A DNA stretch of 64,000 nt. Origin: Drosophila persimilis (Eukaryota; Arthropoda; Insecta; Diptera; Drosophilidae). This document shows positions 34,704 through 45,700 of this stretch, piece after piece. The notes under the pieces are model-generated. The model saw nothing but the letters and a program-made list of their open reading frames with translations, was not told where the DNA came from and did no database searches. Within the stretch, counting starts at the first letter, position 1; every line of letters begins with the position of its first letter. The stretch lies in the NCBI RefSeq assembly GCF_003286085.1, contig NW_020825289.1:2914001-2978000 (forward strand), written 5' to 3'. Position numbers and translations under genes: made by a program.

Positions 34704-35709
34704 GGAAGGAAATCATAAAGAACAAAGAAAAAGAAAAATGCTGGCGATTCATTGACAAACATTCAGAGCTTGTAGTGGCACATGCTTCTATGACATTTAA
34801 TACGATTCTTGCTATCCAATTGCTTTTCTGCGATTTACTAAACGTACAAGCAAAAAGGTATTAAAACTTTTCAAAGGGGCTGGAAAAAGTTTTAATATTT
34901 AACAAATTGATAGATACCCAATGTCGATGTGCCATTAAATTATGGGCAGCTACATTATTTAGTATTTACCGAATTAAAATATTTTAATATGTTGAAATCC
35001 GAATTAAGGCGCGCACACGCTCACTGTAAAAATAGACATATAGTACATATATACATAATACGTTTTATTTATGAAAAGGTACAGTACATGCAACAAACAT
35101 TTATAATAATATTCAATAAATGCAGTTGAAAAAACCAGATATGACTTTTTGGAAATTTTAGCTTATGGGTATTTATCTGAGACATATGTATTTCTGTAGG
35201 TATCGAAATAAAGGCTGCACATTCATATAAAACTCTGTCATTGTATAACTAAAGCAATTACATTTGGATGATGCAATTCCCTCACGAATCAGTTCCCCTA
35301 TGAACATACTTCCATGTGTATGTGGGTCATGTATACCTAGAGCCACAAGAAATTTAATTACCATAGACTCACCCGCACCGCTCTGGCTGCGTAATGAGCA
35401 AAAAGACTGAGCACTTACTCGTAAAATGCTTCCTTAAACAATAAATGCAAAATAAAAAAGTACATGCTCAGAGCTGTACACCATACACCATCTTCCGCAG
35501 CTCACATTGATTTTAATTGATGACAACAGACAGTGGTATTTTTATATAAGGGCCATCCACCTACAGCATTGCTTAAACTCAAAATTTAAACAACAAAAAA
35601 CAGAGTGCCTGCTAATTGTATTAGTGCTTGTGCGCAGGCAGCACAGCCATTTAAATTTCTGACATACGGCCAAAAAGGACACACAAGCTTCCAGAAGTTT
35701 TGGCCCGCA
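34704..35709. other. Intergenic sequence between convergent RYamide and METTL25-like genes
   Basis: Contains 3' flanks of the two convergent genes. No additional coding sequence that I can support. Confidence 0.45.
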
Positions 35710-37178
35710 TTAGGACAACTTTTCAGCAACCAGAACGTGGCATCGAGGCGATACTTCCTCATCAAGCAATTTTTCATATCGCACCCTGACATTCACTTTA
35801 TGTTCGGCAGCAGCTTCCTGAAGATAACACAACCGGTCAAATAATATCACGTTCTCACAGAGCTTCTAAATAATTCAAAAACAAGCCGCTAATCATTTTA
35901 TGAATAAGTTAAGTAAAATCGCAAATTCATTACCTGCATGGCTGTCTGCAAGCATTGCAAAGCTTCAGCTAGACGGGGACCCTGTTTATCGGTGTATTTG
36001 TCGCTTATTGCTATAAAGCGCGTTTTGTGTGTAGGTTGCCACTCTAGCGGAGCGCCTGTCTCCTTTGAGAACAACTGAAATTTTCTCACTATCTCCCAAA
36101 ATGCATCCTGATTTTCATGAGACGGAAGGATACACTTTTTTGGTTTTACCAATTCATTTGAGTGTCGAACGGAATCCGCCAGTGCACGCGTGTACATCTG
36201 ATCTCCGTGCTCAGCGTGTTCTTCGTAACTTGTTCGCCGCCAGCGAGCACGCGTTTGTTGGCATGCTAGTCTAAGAAATGGACGATTAAGATATAATTCT
36301 GTTTTACATGCTTCTACCGCCTTGCGCAGGGCAATGCTAAGCGGAAAATTTACAAAATTAGGCTGATCAGGGCTATTAACTCCCCCGCCAGCAGACTGCA
36401 AAGCTAATTTGTGGTAACAACAGGGCATAATGTGAAGACTTCGCACACGATCCATTTTCAAAAATAATCGCATTGCGTTAATACTCAAATCCGCACAAGC
36501 ATGCAAGCCTATTATCGACATAGATTTCACCTCCAAGAAGCCGTTATTTTTCGCTAGAGCCAGTGAGTGTGTGTCGATATAAGCCCCTGAGTCAGCGTCA
36601 ACATATTTTTGCTGGTAGCTAATTGACTTTGTGGCTGCCGATGGTAACCACTGACGACACCGGCTACGTGCCGCCTCCACTCGTGTTTCATCTGCTTCCA
36701 ATCCAAGTATAGAGCGATTTGGGTCCAGTTCGTATAATGCTTGACTTAGATAGCCCAATCCTGAACCCAAGTCAACCAAAATTTTCTCGTTTAGGCATTG
36801 AGTGTGAATGTGAGTGGCAAAATGTTTGATTTCATGCTGTTTTTTTGTCGATATCCTGCGCTTACTGGTGGTTTGGCGTCCCGTTACTTCGAAAAAGCTG
36901 TGGTCGAAAGTTTCTTTTGGTGTCAGAGAGGCCAGATTTTTCCGGAAGCTTAATAATGATGTGGGGAAAGAGTCCAAGTTTTCGTAAATAAATGGAAATT
37001 CATTAAGCTTTTCGTTTGATACTGCAAGAAAATAGTTTTTCATATCCAGCGGCATTGATTCTATTGAAACAAGACATTCTGTGTTGGCTTTGCGATAAAC
37101 CCAGGAGTACGAACTCAAAAAATCGACTACTGATTCGAAATACTTCTCAGGATTGGTAAAAGTGTTGGGCATGGCCAT
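35710..37178 (-). CDS. METTL25/RRNAD1-like methyltransferase
   Basis: Two exons, 35,934-37,178 and 35,710-35,817, joined phase 0 across a 116-bp intron (donor GTAATG, acceptor CTTCAG), giving 450 residues. The last exon adds 35 residues ending LVAEKLS. The SAM-binding Rossmann motif is VDLGSGLGYLS (about residue 136), followed by ILGLEADETRVEAA. The later GLHACADLSINAMRLF and the MPCCYHKL motif (DPPY-like, near residue 245) are hallmarks of the METTL25 family, so it probably methylates an RNA or ribosome-linked substrate; the substrate is not known to me. Its ATG lies 246 bp downstream of the presequence protease stop on the same strand. I believe the D. melanogaster ortholog is CG2906. Confidence 0.9.
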
Positions 37179-37424
37179 TTCTAAGGGATAAAAAAGATAG
37201 AAAAATGTAATATTATTTTTCCACTTTATTTAGCTACTAATATTTTTACATAGTACATATACTATACATATAAATATTTAACAAAAGTGAAACACATCGT
37301 CTTAACCTTCCATTAAGGAAATACATCGAAATAACAACAATGGATTTATGATGGGTGGCTGAAAAAGTATGAAAGTCTTCCTACGGATATTTTTGAGAAC
37401 AGTAAAAATTTTAAATACGAATAT

Positions 37425-40400
37425 CTATGCTATGATTTTCCATTTCTGACTAGTTTCCAGTTCCAAACTTTCATTGGCTGGTCCCAAAATGCATTTTCCG
37501 TAATTTTTTGATTTCTCCTTAAAGTAACGTTCAATCACGTCGTGGAGTTCATCAATAGTTATAGATAGCATTCGAGAGCGATATTTCACAAACATCTCTT
37601 GCGATACTTCATACAAGAAATAATCAATCCCAATATTTCCGGGTGCAATTGGCGAGTCCAGCTGCTGTAGTACTCCGAGTTTCGCCTCAAATAAGGCCTG
37701 CTGATCAATCTTACTTTCCGAATGCAACCACTCATATGTTTTTTCAAACGCATCTAGCGTTTTTGTGGAATGGGGGTCACGATAGCTATAGAAGCTAAAA
37801 ATTCCATCTGAACTTATCTTAGCGCCCGCTCCGTAGGCCCCATTCTGTTCGCGAACCACAGGCAGAAGATACTTAGCCGACACAAGCTTGGCAAGAACGC
37901 GCAATGTGGGATGATCTTTATGCAAATATGGGACTGCAAAGAATGCTTTTGCACAGTAGTTGACTGGTATGTTCATGAGGTATTGTTGACAGCTCGGATG
38001 TAAGAGTGTAATTTCGCTACTCTCATTCGTTTTTTCTAGAGTGGACAATGTCCCCAAAAAATTCTTCAAATGTTCTAAGGCCGTTGGTAGGTATGATTCT
38101 GAGCTGTTGATAGCTACACGCATATTGCTCTTATTAAAAACCTTTGTGCCTATTGACTTTAACTGGTCTCGAATGTCCGCAGTGTTGTTTTTCTGCACAA
38201 AATTCTTCATGAAATCTATGTGATCAACTCCTGATAACAGAGACTTCAATTTACTTGCATTACTAACTAACGCTGCCGCTCCTAACATAGCGTATAAGTG
38301 ACCAGAGCTAGCGATGCCTATTGATATATTGGATATGTAGTTTTCAATAAGCATTTTCAGACGGTCCGTGTCTTCAAGCTTAAAGTTTCGCAGCAAATCT
38401 TGGCACAGTAAAAACATATCAGGCACATTTTTATCTAGTGCATGTGTTGTCATCATCAAGCTCAGCCGGTAGCTTTTGGCGTCTTCAACATTTTCGACGA
38501 AATTTAACTTGAAATCAATTCCAGCAGTCTTAGAGAGTACGAGTTTGTCAAATTCACGAAAATCATGCTGGGTGGTTCCCATGTCATTGATAATATTGCA
38601 AAATAATGGTACGAGCTTTACTTCATCTTCACTCAGACCAGTTATATTAAATAGACATTTAAAATAAGTAATCTCGTTGGTCGGAACTTTGCAAATTTGA
38701 GTTTGAACTTCTTCAATAGTTTGGATGCTTAACTTTGGCCAATTCGGTGACTTCTTCACATCGCTAAGCGTAAGACAGGGCAAAAGTTCAGTATTCGGTG
38801 CAGCCTTTTGAGAGGCGTCCAATTTCAACCCATTCTGATATATTTTTTCCAACTTTTCATTATCGAGCGCACTAGTTTTCTGCTCTAGCATTTCCAATTC
38901 AGCCTGTTTAAAGTTTTCCTCGTACAACTCGTCAGGCGACATCGTAAGTGTAAGTTTGTGTGAATTATTTACAAAATATGTGTTCATTTTTTCTTGGAAA
39001 TAATTCTTATTCTGCCTTAAACAAGTTCGCAGCCTTGCTATCATATCCGAAACCCGAAGGTTGCTAACTACATCGCCATCATGGTTCCAAAGTGCTGTTG
39101 AGTTAAATAACAAAGCATTGCCAAAATGTGGACTTTGATGTTTTAGTGATAATTCAAGATTATGGAGAATACTTTCTACATGTTGGGACTCAAATCCCTC
39201 TTTCATGGCTTTGCATATAGTTTGGCTAAAGATGTCGTTGAATTTTTTGAATTCTTCAACACGCAGGTCTTGCAACCCCACAACGAATGCCGTATCCTTG
39301 GTGTCTGAAGAATACCCTGTACTCTGGTTGTAGCCCCCGGAAAAGTTTGGTTCTATTAGGCTCTTGTAAAAGGCAGAGTTAGGTCCACGGATCAATATTT
39401 CGGATAGGACTTTTAATTCAAAGGTTTCTTGTATGTTGGTCATGTCGCACATAAGCACAGCAATGGCAATTTGGTTCTGTCGATCAAAAGCAGCGCCCAT
39501 ATTGTCCAGTCTGCTGGAAATGTGTACATGCCGTGGCTGTGACCATCGCGGTTGTAGCGGGATACGGCTATAAGAGTTGTCTACTCTGGTGTGCAGAGAT
39601 AAATATTCTTTATCAATAAGCGAGAGGGTCTTTGTCAAATCGAAAGAACCATAAGAGTATACACGGGCGTTACTTGGATGATAATATTTGCGATGGAACT
39701 CAATTAAATCCGTGTGCGTTAATTTGGGTATCTCCAATGGATTTCCTCCGGATACATGTCCATACGTGTGGTCGGGTAAAATATTATTAAGGAGATTCTG
39801 TCCAAAAACCAAAGAGTTCTCCGAAAACGCGCCTTTCATTTCATTATAAACCACACCCTTGATGACCAGTTCAGACTTCCGATTATGTAATTCCTTGTTT
39901 TCTAATCGCCAACCCTCTTGAAGAAAATCCAAATACGCAAGGTTAGGGCTATAATAAAGAATTTTCAATATTTTTTTTTATGTTTTAACATATATATGTA
40001 TGTGGACTTACCTAAAAACCGCATCCAAGTAAATACGCTGTAAATTCCTAAAGTCCACTTCATTCATGGTTGAAAAAGGATAGAGTGTGTAATCTGGACC
40101 TGTCATGGCATTCATGAACGTGGCTACAGAGCGATTAAGCATCTTGAAGAATGGGTCACGGACGGGATAGTTTTTTGAGCCACATAACGCTAGATGTTCC
40201 AAAATATGCGGAAGACCAGTGGAGTCAAAAGGTGTTGTCCGAAAATTGATCGAGAATACATTGTTTGCGTCATTTCGATCGATATGCCATAGTTCCGTGC
40301 CAGTTCCTTCATGTCGCAGTGTGTAGGACGTAAGATCAAAGTCAGGTATTCGTTCGACGCGTTCACATTGGAACCCATGATACAGCTTGCCTTCATTAAA

Positions 40401-40592
40401 TTTGTATTCATGCTGCTGTATTAAATGTGGGACTTCAAGCTGAGCTGGGGACGCTACATTCGCTTCCTTTGTCTTTGCATCGCTCAACATGTCATCAAAA
40501 GAGGACACCGGTTTGCAATTTGTTCTTCGTTGAGCACGCAACACATTCGTTCTATGCGGAGCCAATCTCAAAAATTTCAACCGTGATAACAT
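37425..40592 (-). CDS. Presequence protease, mitochondrial (PITRM1/PreP family)
   Basis: Two exons, 40,012-40,592 and 37,425-39,948, joined across a 63-bp intron in phase 2 (codon Ser), giving 1,034 residues, the usual length for the family. The basic, Arg-rich N-terminus ([14 protein letters not shown]) is a mitochondrial targeting sequence. The inverted zinc site HILEH (exon 1, in [14 protein letters not shown]) marks the M16C metallopeptidase active site, with the second-exon start supplying the distal Glu region (NEMKGA). M16C_associated and C-terminal M16-like domains follow. The enzyme degrades cleaved presequences and other short peptides in the matrix. The frame is complete. I believe the D. 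melanogaster ortholog is CG3107. Confidence 0.93.
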
Positions 40593-41040
40593 TGTATTTG
40601 GCTACGAATGATAAACACACAATATAAAAATTCAGATGATTCGCAGATGAAACCATCAGACAGAATAACTAGTAAACAATTAAAATGGCAACACGCGTTT
40701 GAGCTGCAGTTACATCAGCCGGAATCCATTGAATTCACATATGTAAATTTGTTCTTTTCTATGTTATAAATGAGTTCCGATGACAATATTTTCAGAAAAA
40801 TAAATATACACATATCGAGTTACTAAATTGATTTAACTTACCTATGAAACAAACAAGATTATTTTTAGTTTATAAATTCAACAAAGTTTTTCTGAACTAG
40901 AATATGTGTGACCAAGTCTTTTTAAGGAGACGATTATAGTTATCGGTATCAGCTGTTTATAGATATATATATGAATCAGTGTTGCCATTTTGGCCTATTT
41001 AAGGCTAGATCTACTTAATTTGAAAACGGAAATGATTAGT
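40593..41040. other. Upstream region of the presequence protease gene
   Basis: No coding sequence. On the minus strand TTGGTCACACAT at about 40,903-40,914 resembles the Drosophila core promoter Motif 1 (YGGTCACACTR) with one or two mismatches, 310 bp upstream of the ATG. Confidence 0.35.
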
Positions 41041-41044
41041 CCCT

Positions 41045-41251
41045 TGGCAGAATACAGATGAAACTACAAAGCTTTGGTCAGAAGTACTGACTTATAAAGA
41101 TTCTGGCAAAAGCAAAACTTTTGGAGAAATCACTTTATTTGGCATTGGAATTTTAAGTCCACCGTGGTCAAATGCTGTGATTGAACGGGTATTCAGTCAA
41201 ATGAATATCGTTAAGACCAAACTTAGGAACAAAATTACTGTTAAATATTAA
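41045..41251 (+). pseudogene. hAT transposase C-terminal dimerisation fragment
   Basis: An open stretch ending with a stop at 41,249 encodes SPPWSNAVIERVFSQMNIVK followed by TKLRNKI, the conserved hAT C-terminal dimerisation motif (SNA..ER.FS..N..K...RN.L). About 65 codons remain, starting near QNTDETTKLW. No other part of the transposase is visible next to it. Confidence 0.8.
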
Positions 41252-41830
41252 ATATAAGGTTTGTTTTAGAAATATTTAATTTTGTTATGTATACGACTAA
41301 CATTCTTTTGAAATTTAACGGATATGGGTTGCGCCGTCATGTGGCCGCAACTACCGCAACTACCAGGAAATATCTAAATTTAATACATTCCAGCGATAAA
41401 AATACGGATTGGATTAATAGCGAATTGGATGAAATAATAACACAATTAAAAATGTATATATCTATGTGCTGCTTGATTCGTAGCATATTTTTTAGACTGT
41501 ATTTTTACAATTTTAAGCTTGTTCTAGCTTGTATTTTTGTGAAATCTAGCATATTTATCTAAGTGCTATCGGTTTAATTACTAATTAATTGTTTTATCAT
41601 GTAAGTATATACAAAATTTCAAAATTTTAGCGAATAACATGGAGATCTGATAATGTTCGTATCTATGGCATTACCTGCCAACAGGCACATCTAAATTATT
41701 GGGCACGTTGACCAACAGAACTTTCTCAGGGAACAGTAATGAATATGATACAATGTCGATTATTAATGACGTTCACGCATACATTCGAGCAACAGATATA
41801 GCGTAGATATGGTACGTTCCATATGATCAC
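41252..41830. other. Intergenic sequence, no supported gene
   Basis: AT-rich. An open frame at 41,287-41,562 has no recognisable domain. Confidence 0.4.
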
Positions 41831-41936
41831 TAATAGGCTATTCACACTGACGGCCATCCACCATCCATTTCGGGGATGGTCCGTAATAGGCTATTCACAC
41901 TGACGACCATCCACCATCCATTTCGGGGATGGTCCG
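41831..41936. repeat. 53-bp tandem duplication at the Harbinger left end
   Basis: TAA plus the first 50 bp of the left terminus is present twice (41,831-41,883 and 41,884-41,936), differing at a single base (GACGGCC versus GACGACC). The second copy starts again with TAA. Confidence 0.9.
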
Positions 41937-42226
41937 TAAGGTTTTGCCGTTCCGAAAATTTCCCAGTTAGTTCACCATCCATTTTGGATGTTCGTAAACC
42001 GCACGTTTCTATGCGATAGTTAGCCGATGGTTTTCAAATGCAACTCTGAATAATTGTCATTCACAATGGAAAAATGGTATTCACTGCGAAAACGTAAACA
42101 ATGATTTTGACAAAATTAACAAAAAACAAAAACAACAACAGAACAGCTCGGAAGGACAGCAGACCAAATTTTCGAAAAACTTATTAATAAAATGGATTTA
42201 GTGCCAGAAAACTCCTCCAGTGGTAC

Positions 42227-42702
42227 TGTTGAGACAACGAGCTTTTTCGCTGACTATGATTGTTCAATAATTTCACAAATTATTAATTTCCGAAAACGTT
42301 ATAAATTTTATTATAGGTATTTTGTGTGTTGAGGGTGGCCGAAGATGCCAGAGCCTTTTACAATAGTATTAGAGTGACACACTTGGATGAGGCAAGCGAG
42401 CCGATCTCGAGCCAAAGTAATAGATTGGGGACAAAAAGGGTCTGTTCTCCAACTATATCAAGCGGTAACTGTTAGAGCAGGCGCAGCTGCTGACGGCTTA
42501 GCGACGGCATAGGAAAGAAAAGATAACAAGAGCGAGCATAGATAAGAATAGATGATTAAATGAGAGCATGTTGCTGAGCGAGCATAGATAAAGCTACGCT
42601 TACGTTACGTTAGTTTAGTATAATGACCAAAATAGAAAAGAAAGTGAATTGATAGGCAATAAAACAATGGTATAAAATTTACACTCGGGCTTCGCCCGAA
42701 CA
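42227..42702 (-). repeat. BEL element 3' LTR
   Basis: 476 bp; starts on the minus strand with TGTTCGGGCGAAGCCCGA, which forms a perfect hairpin, and ends CTCAACA. Contains TATAAATTTTATTATAG-like AT-rich stretches. The gag-pol stop codon (42,679) lies 24 bases inside it. Confidence 0.95.
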
Positions 42703-45700
42703 TACTCCCCCCGTGGAAGGATCCATGCCTTTCACCTCATCTCGTAGAGGCAATAGACATAGTTTTGCAAGTGCTCTTCGGCTAACACCTGTAGCCATCC
42801 TGATCAAGGCGACTCGAGATACGCCGTCAGCTCCTGGGATGAGCTCGAGGATTCTCGCTAGAGGCCACTTCAGAGGAGGGAAGTTCTCGTCCTTAACAAG
42901 AACGACATCATTGACGTGAAGCTCAGGATTCCGGGTGCGCCACTTCGTTCTTTCTTGAAGACTGGTTAAATACGATTGGCGCCAGCGAGACCAAAAGATT
43001 TGCTGAAGCTGTGTGACCTTCTGCCAACGGTCCAAGCGATCGACGTTTAAATGAACCAAGTCAGGCTCCAAGAAGGTTGTGATAGGGGAGCCAACTAGAA
43101 AATGGCTGGGCGTGAGTACATCGAGATCTGCAGGGTTCTCTGAAAGAGGAAACAATGGCCTTGAATTAATGATTGCACTGATATTGCACGCGAGAGTGCG
43201 CAGCTCATCAAATCCAAGAAGCGAGGATCCGAGGGCACGTCGAAGATGATGCTTAGCAAGCTTGACTGACGCCTCCCACAATCCTCCAAAATGTGGCGAT
43301 CTAGGAGGAATGAAACGCCAATCGATGCAATCGTTGAGACAAGCTTGATGCACGGCTTCTTGATGACTGTCGCTTAGGAATAGCGACTTAAGTTCCGCCA
43401 GTTCGTTCCGCGCTCCAACAAAATTTGTGGCATTATCTGACCAAATACGAATCGGTCTTCCACGGGTGCAAATGAAACGGCGAAGAGCAGAGAGGAACGC
43501 AGCTGTTGTAAGATCCTTCACAAGCTCGATGTGAACCGCCTTGGTGGAGAAGCATATAAAAATGCTCATGTAGCACTTTAGTGGGGGCCGGTTTCGAACT
43601 TCTGATTTATACAGGAACGGACCGCAATAGTCCACGCCGGTAACTAAAAATGCACGAGATTCGCTGACTCTGTCCACCGGAAGATCTGCCATTATTTGCT
43701 CGAGAGTTCGAGGCTTCACTCTAAAGCATCTGACACACTTTTGGATTACGTGTGCTACGGTCTTTCGGCCACCGATTGGCCAGTACGTTTGACGAATGAT
43801 GGCTAATAGCGACTGGGGTCCAGCGTGAAGGTGCTTTTCGTGTAAGTGCCGTATCAGAGCAGAAGTGATGGAATGATTCTTGGGCAATATTATGGGATGC
43901 CGTGCTTCAAAGTCCAAGGTAGAGTTTTTAAGACGCCCTCCAACTCGAAGCAAACCGCAATCATCTAAAAATGGCGAAAGAGAGGCGATCGAGCTTGAAG
44001 CCTTGATGTCCTTTCGCGTTTCCAGGGCTCTTATTTCAGTGGATAGACGAGATTGTTGAGTAAGACGAATAAGCAGTTCGGTTCCCAAACGCAAGTCCTC
44101 CACAGTTATTCCAGACTTTCGTCGATGAATGAATTTGCATACATACGCAAAAATTCGTTGCATTTTGGGGAAGGAATTTACAAACTTTGATTCTTCCACC
44201 AAATATCTTGACGCGCAGTTTGTAATTAGTATGGTTTTTCGTGCCTCCAAAACCGGCTCTGGAAGAGCAGGTGTACTTGGCCATTGATCCTTACTGGCTG
44301 TCAAGTATGTAGGTCCATACTTCCAAAGTTGAGAATTGATGAGCTCAGCTGGTAATGATCCTCGAGAAAGCATATCGGCAGGGTTTAGATCAGTTGGCAC
44401 GTGCAGCCAAGACATTCCAGATGTGAGTTCCTGAATAACAGAAAGTCTATTAGCGACAAATACATTGAAGTTGGATGGTTGATTTTTGATCCAAGCCAAA
44501 ACGACTGTGGAGTCACACCAGCAATAATAAGAGCACTTGAAGTTCATCAAAGACACTTCATGCATAAGCTGAGCGAGTAGCGCTGCACCACATAATTCCA
44601 ACTTGGGTATTGTGATAGTCTTCAGTGGCGCTACACGAGATCTGGAAGATAGAAGATTTGCCTTGACTCCATTGTCGCCTTGCGAAACAGCGTAGATGCA
44701 AGCTCCATAAGCACTCATGCTGGCATCACAAAATCCATGCATTTCAAGGTTGCTGCTTCGAAGGAAAGATAGGCGCGGGAAAGAAATTTGTTGCATAGAG
44801 TCAAACTGCTGAATAAAGTTGATCCAAGTTGTGCGTAAGGAGACTGGCAGACTTTCATCCCAATGAAGCTTTTCTTTCCACAGCTGCTGTAGAAATATTT
44901 TTGCTTTAGTAATAACTGGCCCTATAAGTCCGAGTGGATCATAAAATCGTGCAATAGTTGACAATACAACTCGCTTAGTTGGTTTCGAAGGGACTTGATT
45001 GGGACAGAATGAAAATAATAGCTCATCCGAAGTGGGATTCCATGCTAAACCTAGCGTCTTGGTTACATCGCTGCCATCAGTAAATTTAACAAATGTTTCC
45101 CTATCTTCATGGGGTGTTTGATCGAGTACATATGTATCGTTGGAACACCATTTTCTGATCTTGAAATTTCCTTTGGCTAATAGTCCTGACACCTGGCGAA
45201 TTATTTCCAGCACCTCATTTGTAGTATCTCCCCCCGTTAGCAAATCATCCACGTAAAAGTCCCGCAGCACAACTTCAGAGCCAATTGGATATGACGAACT
45301 CTCGTCTGCCGCTAGTTGGTGCATAGAACGGACGGCCAGAAATGCTGCTGGTTTCGTTCCATAGGTCACGGTATCCAGCTTGAATGTCCTTAGCTCCTCG
45401 AGGGGTGAGTCACGCCACAGTATGCACTGCAGAAAACTATCTTGGGGCGAGACACGGACGCATCTATACATTTTACAAATGTCACCAGTCAATGCTATAC
45501 GAAAGGTACGAAATCGAAGAAGAGTCGTAACTAACTTTGGCTGAATTGTTGGGCCTGACATCAATATATCGTTGAGGGAATATCCTGTAGATGTACAAGC
45601 GGATCCGTCGAAAACTACTCGGAGTTTTGTGGTGGTTTTGTCTTCTCTTAAGACGCAGTGATGAGGAAGAAAAAATTTGCATTGTTTAAGTGCGTCACTT

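Noticed and set aside
41287-41562. Open frame of 91 codons downstream of the hAT fragment
   Set aside because: No domain, signal peptide or splice context; AT-rich composition makes a frame of this length expected by chance.
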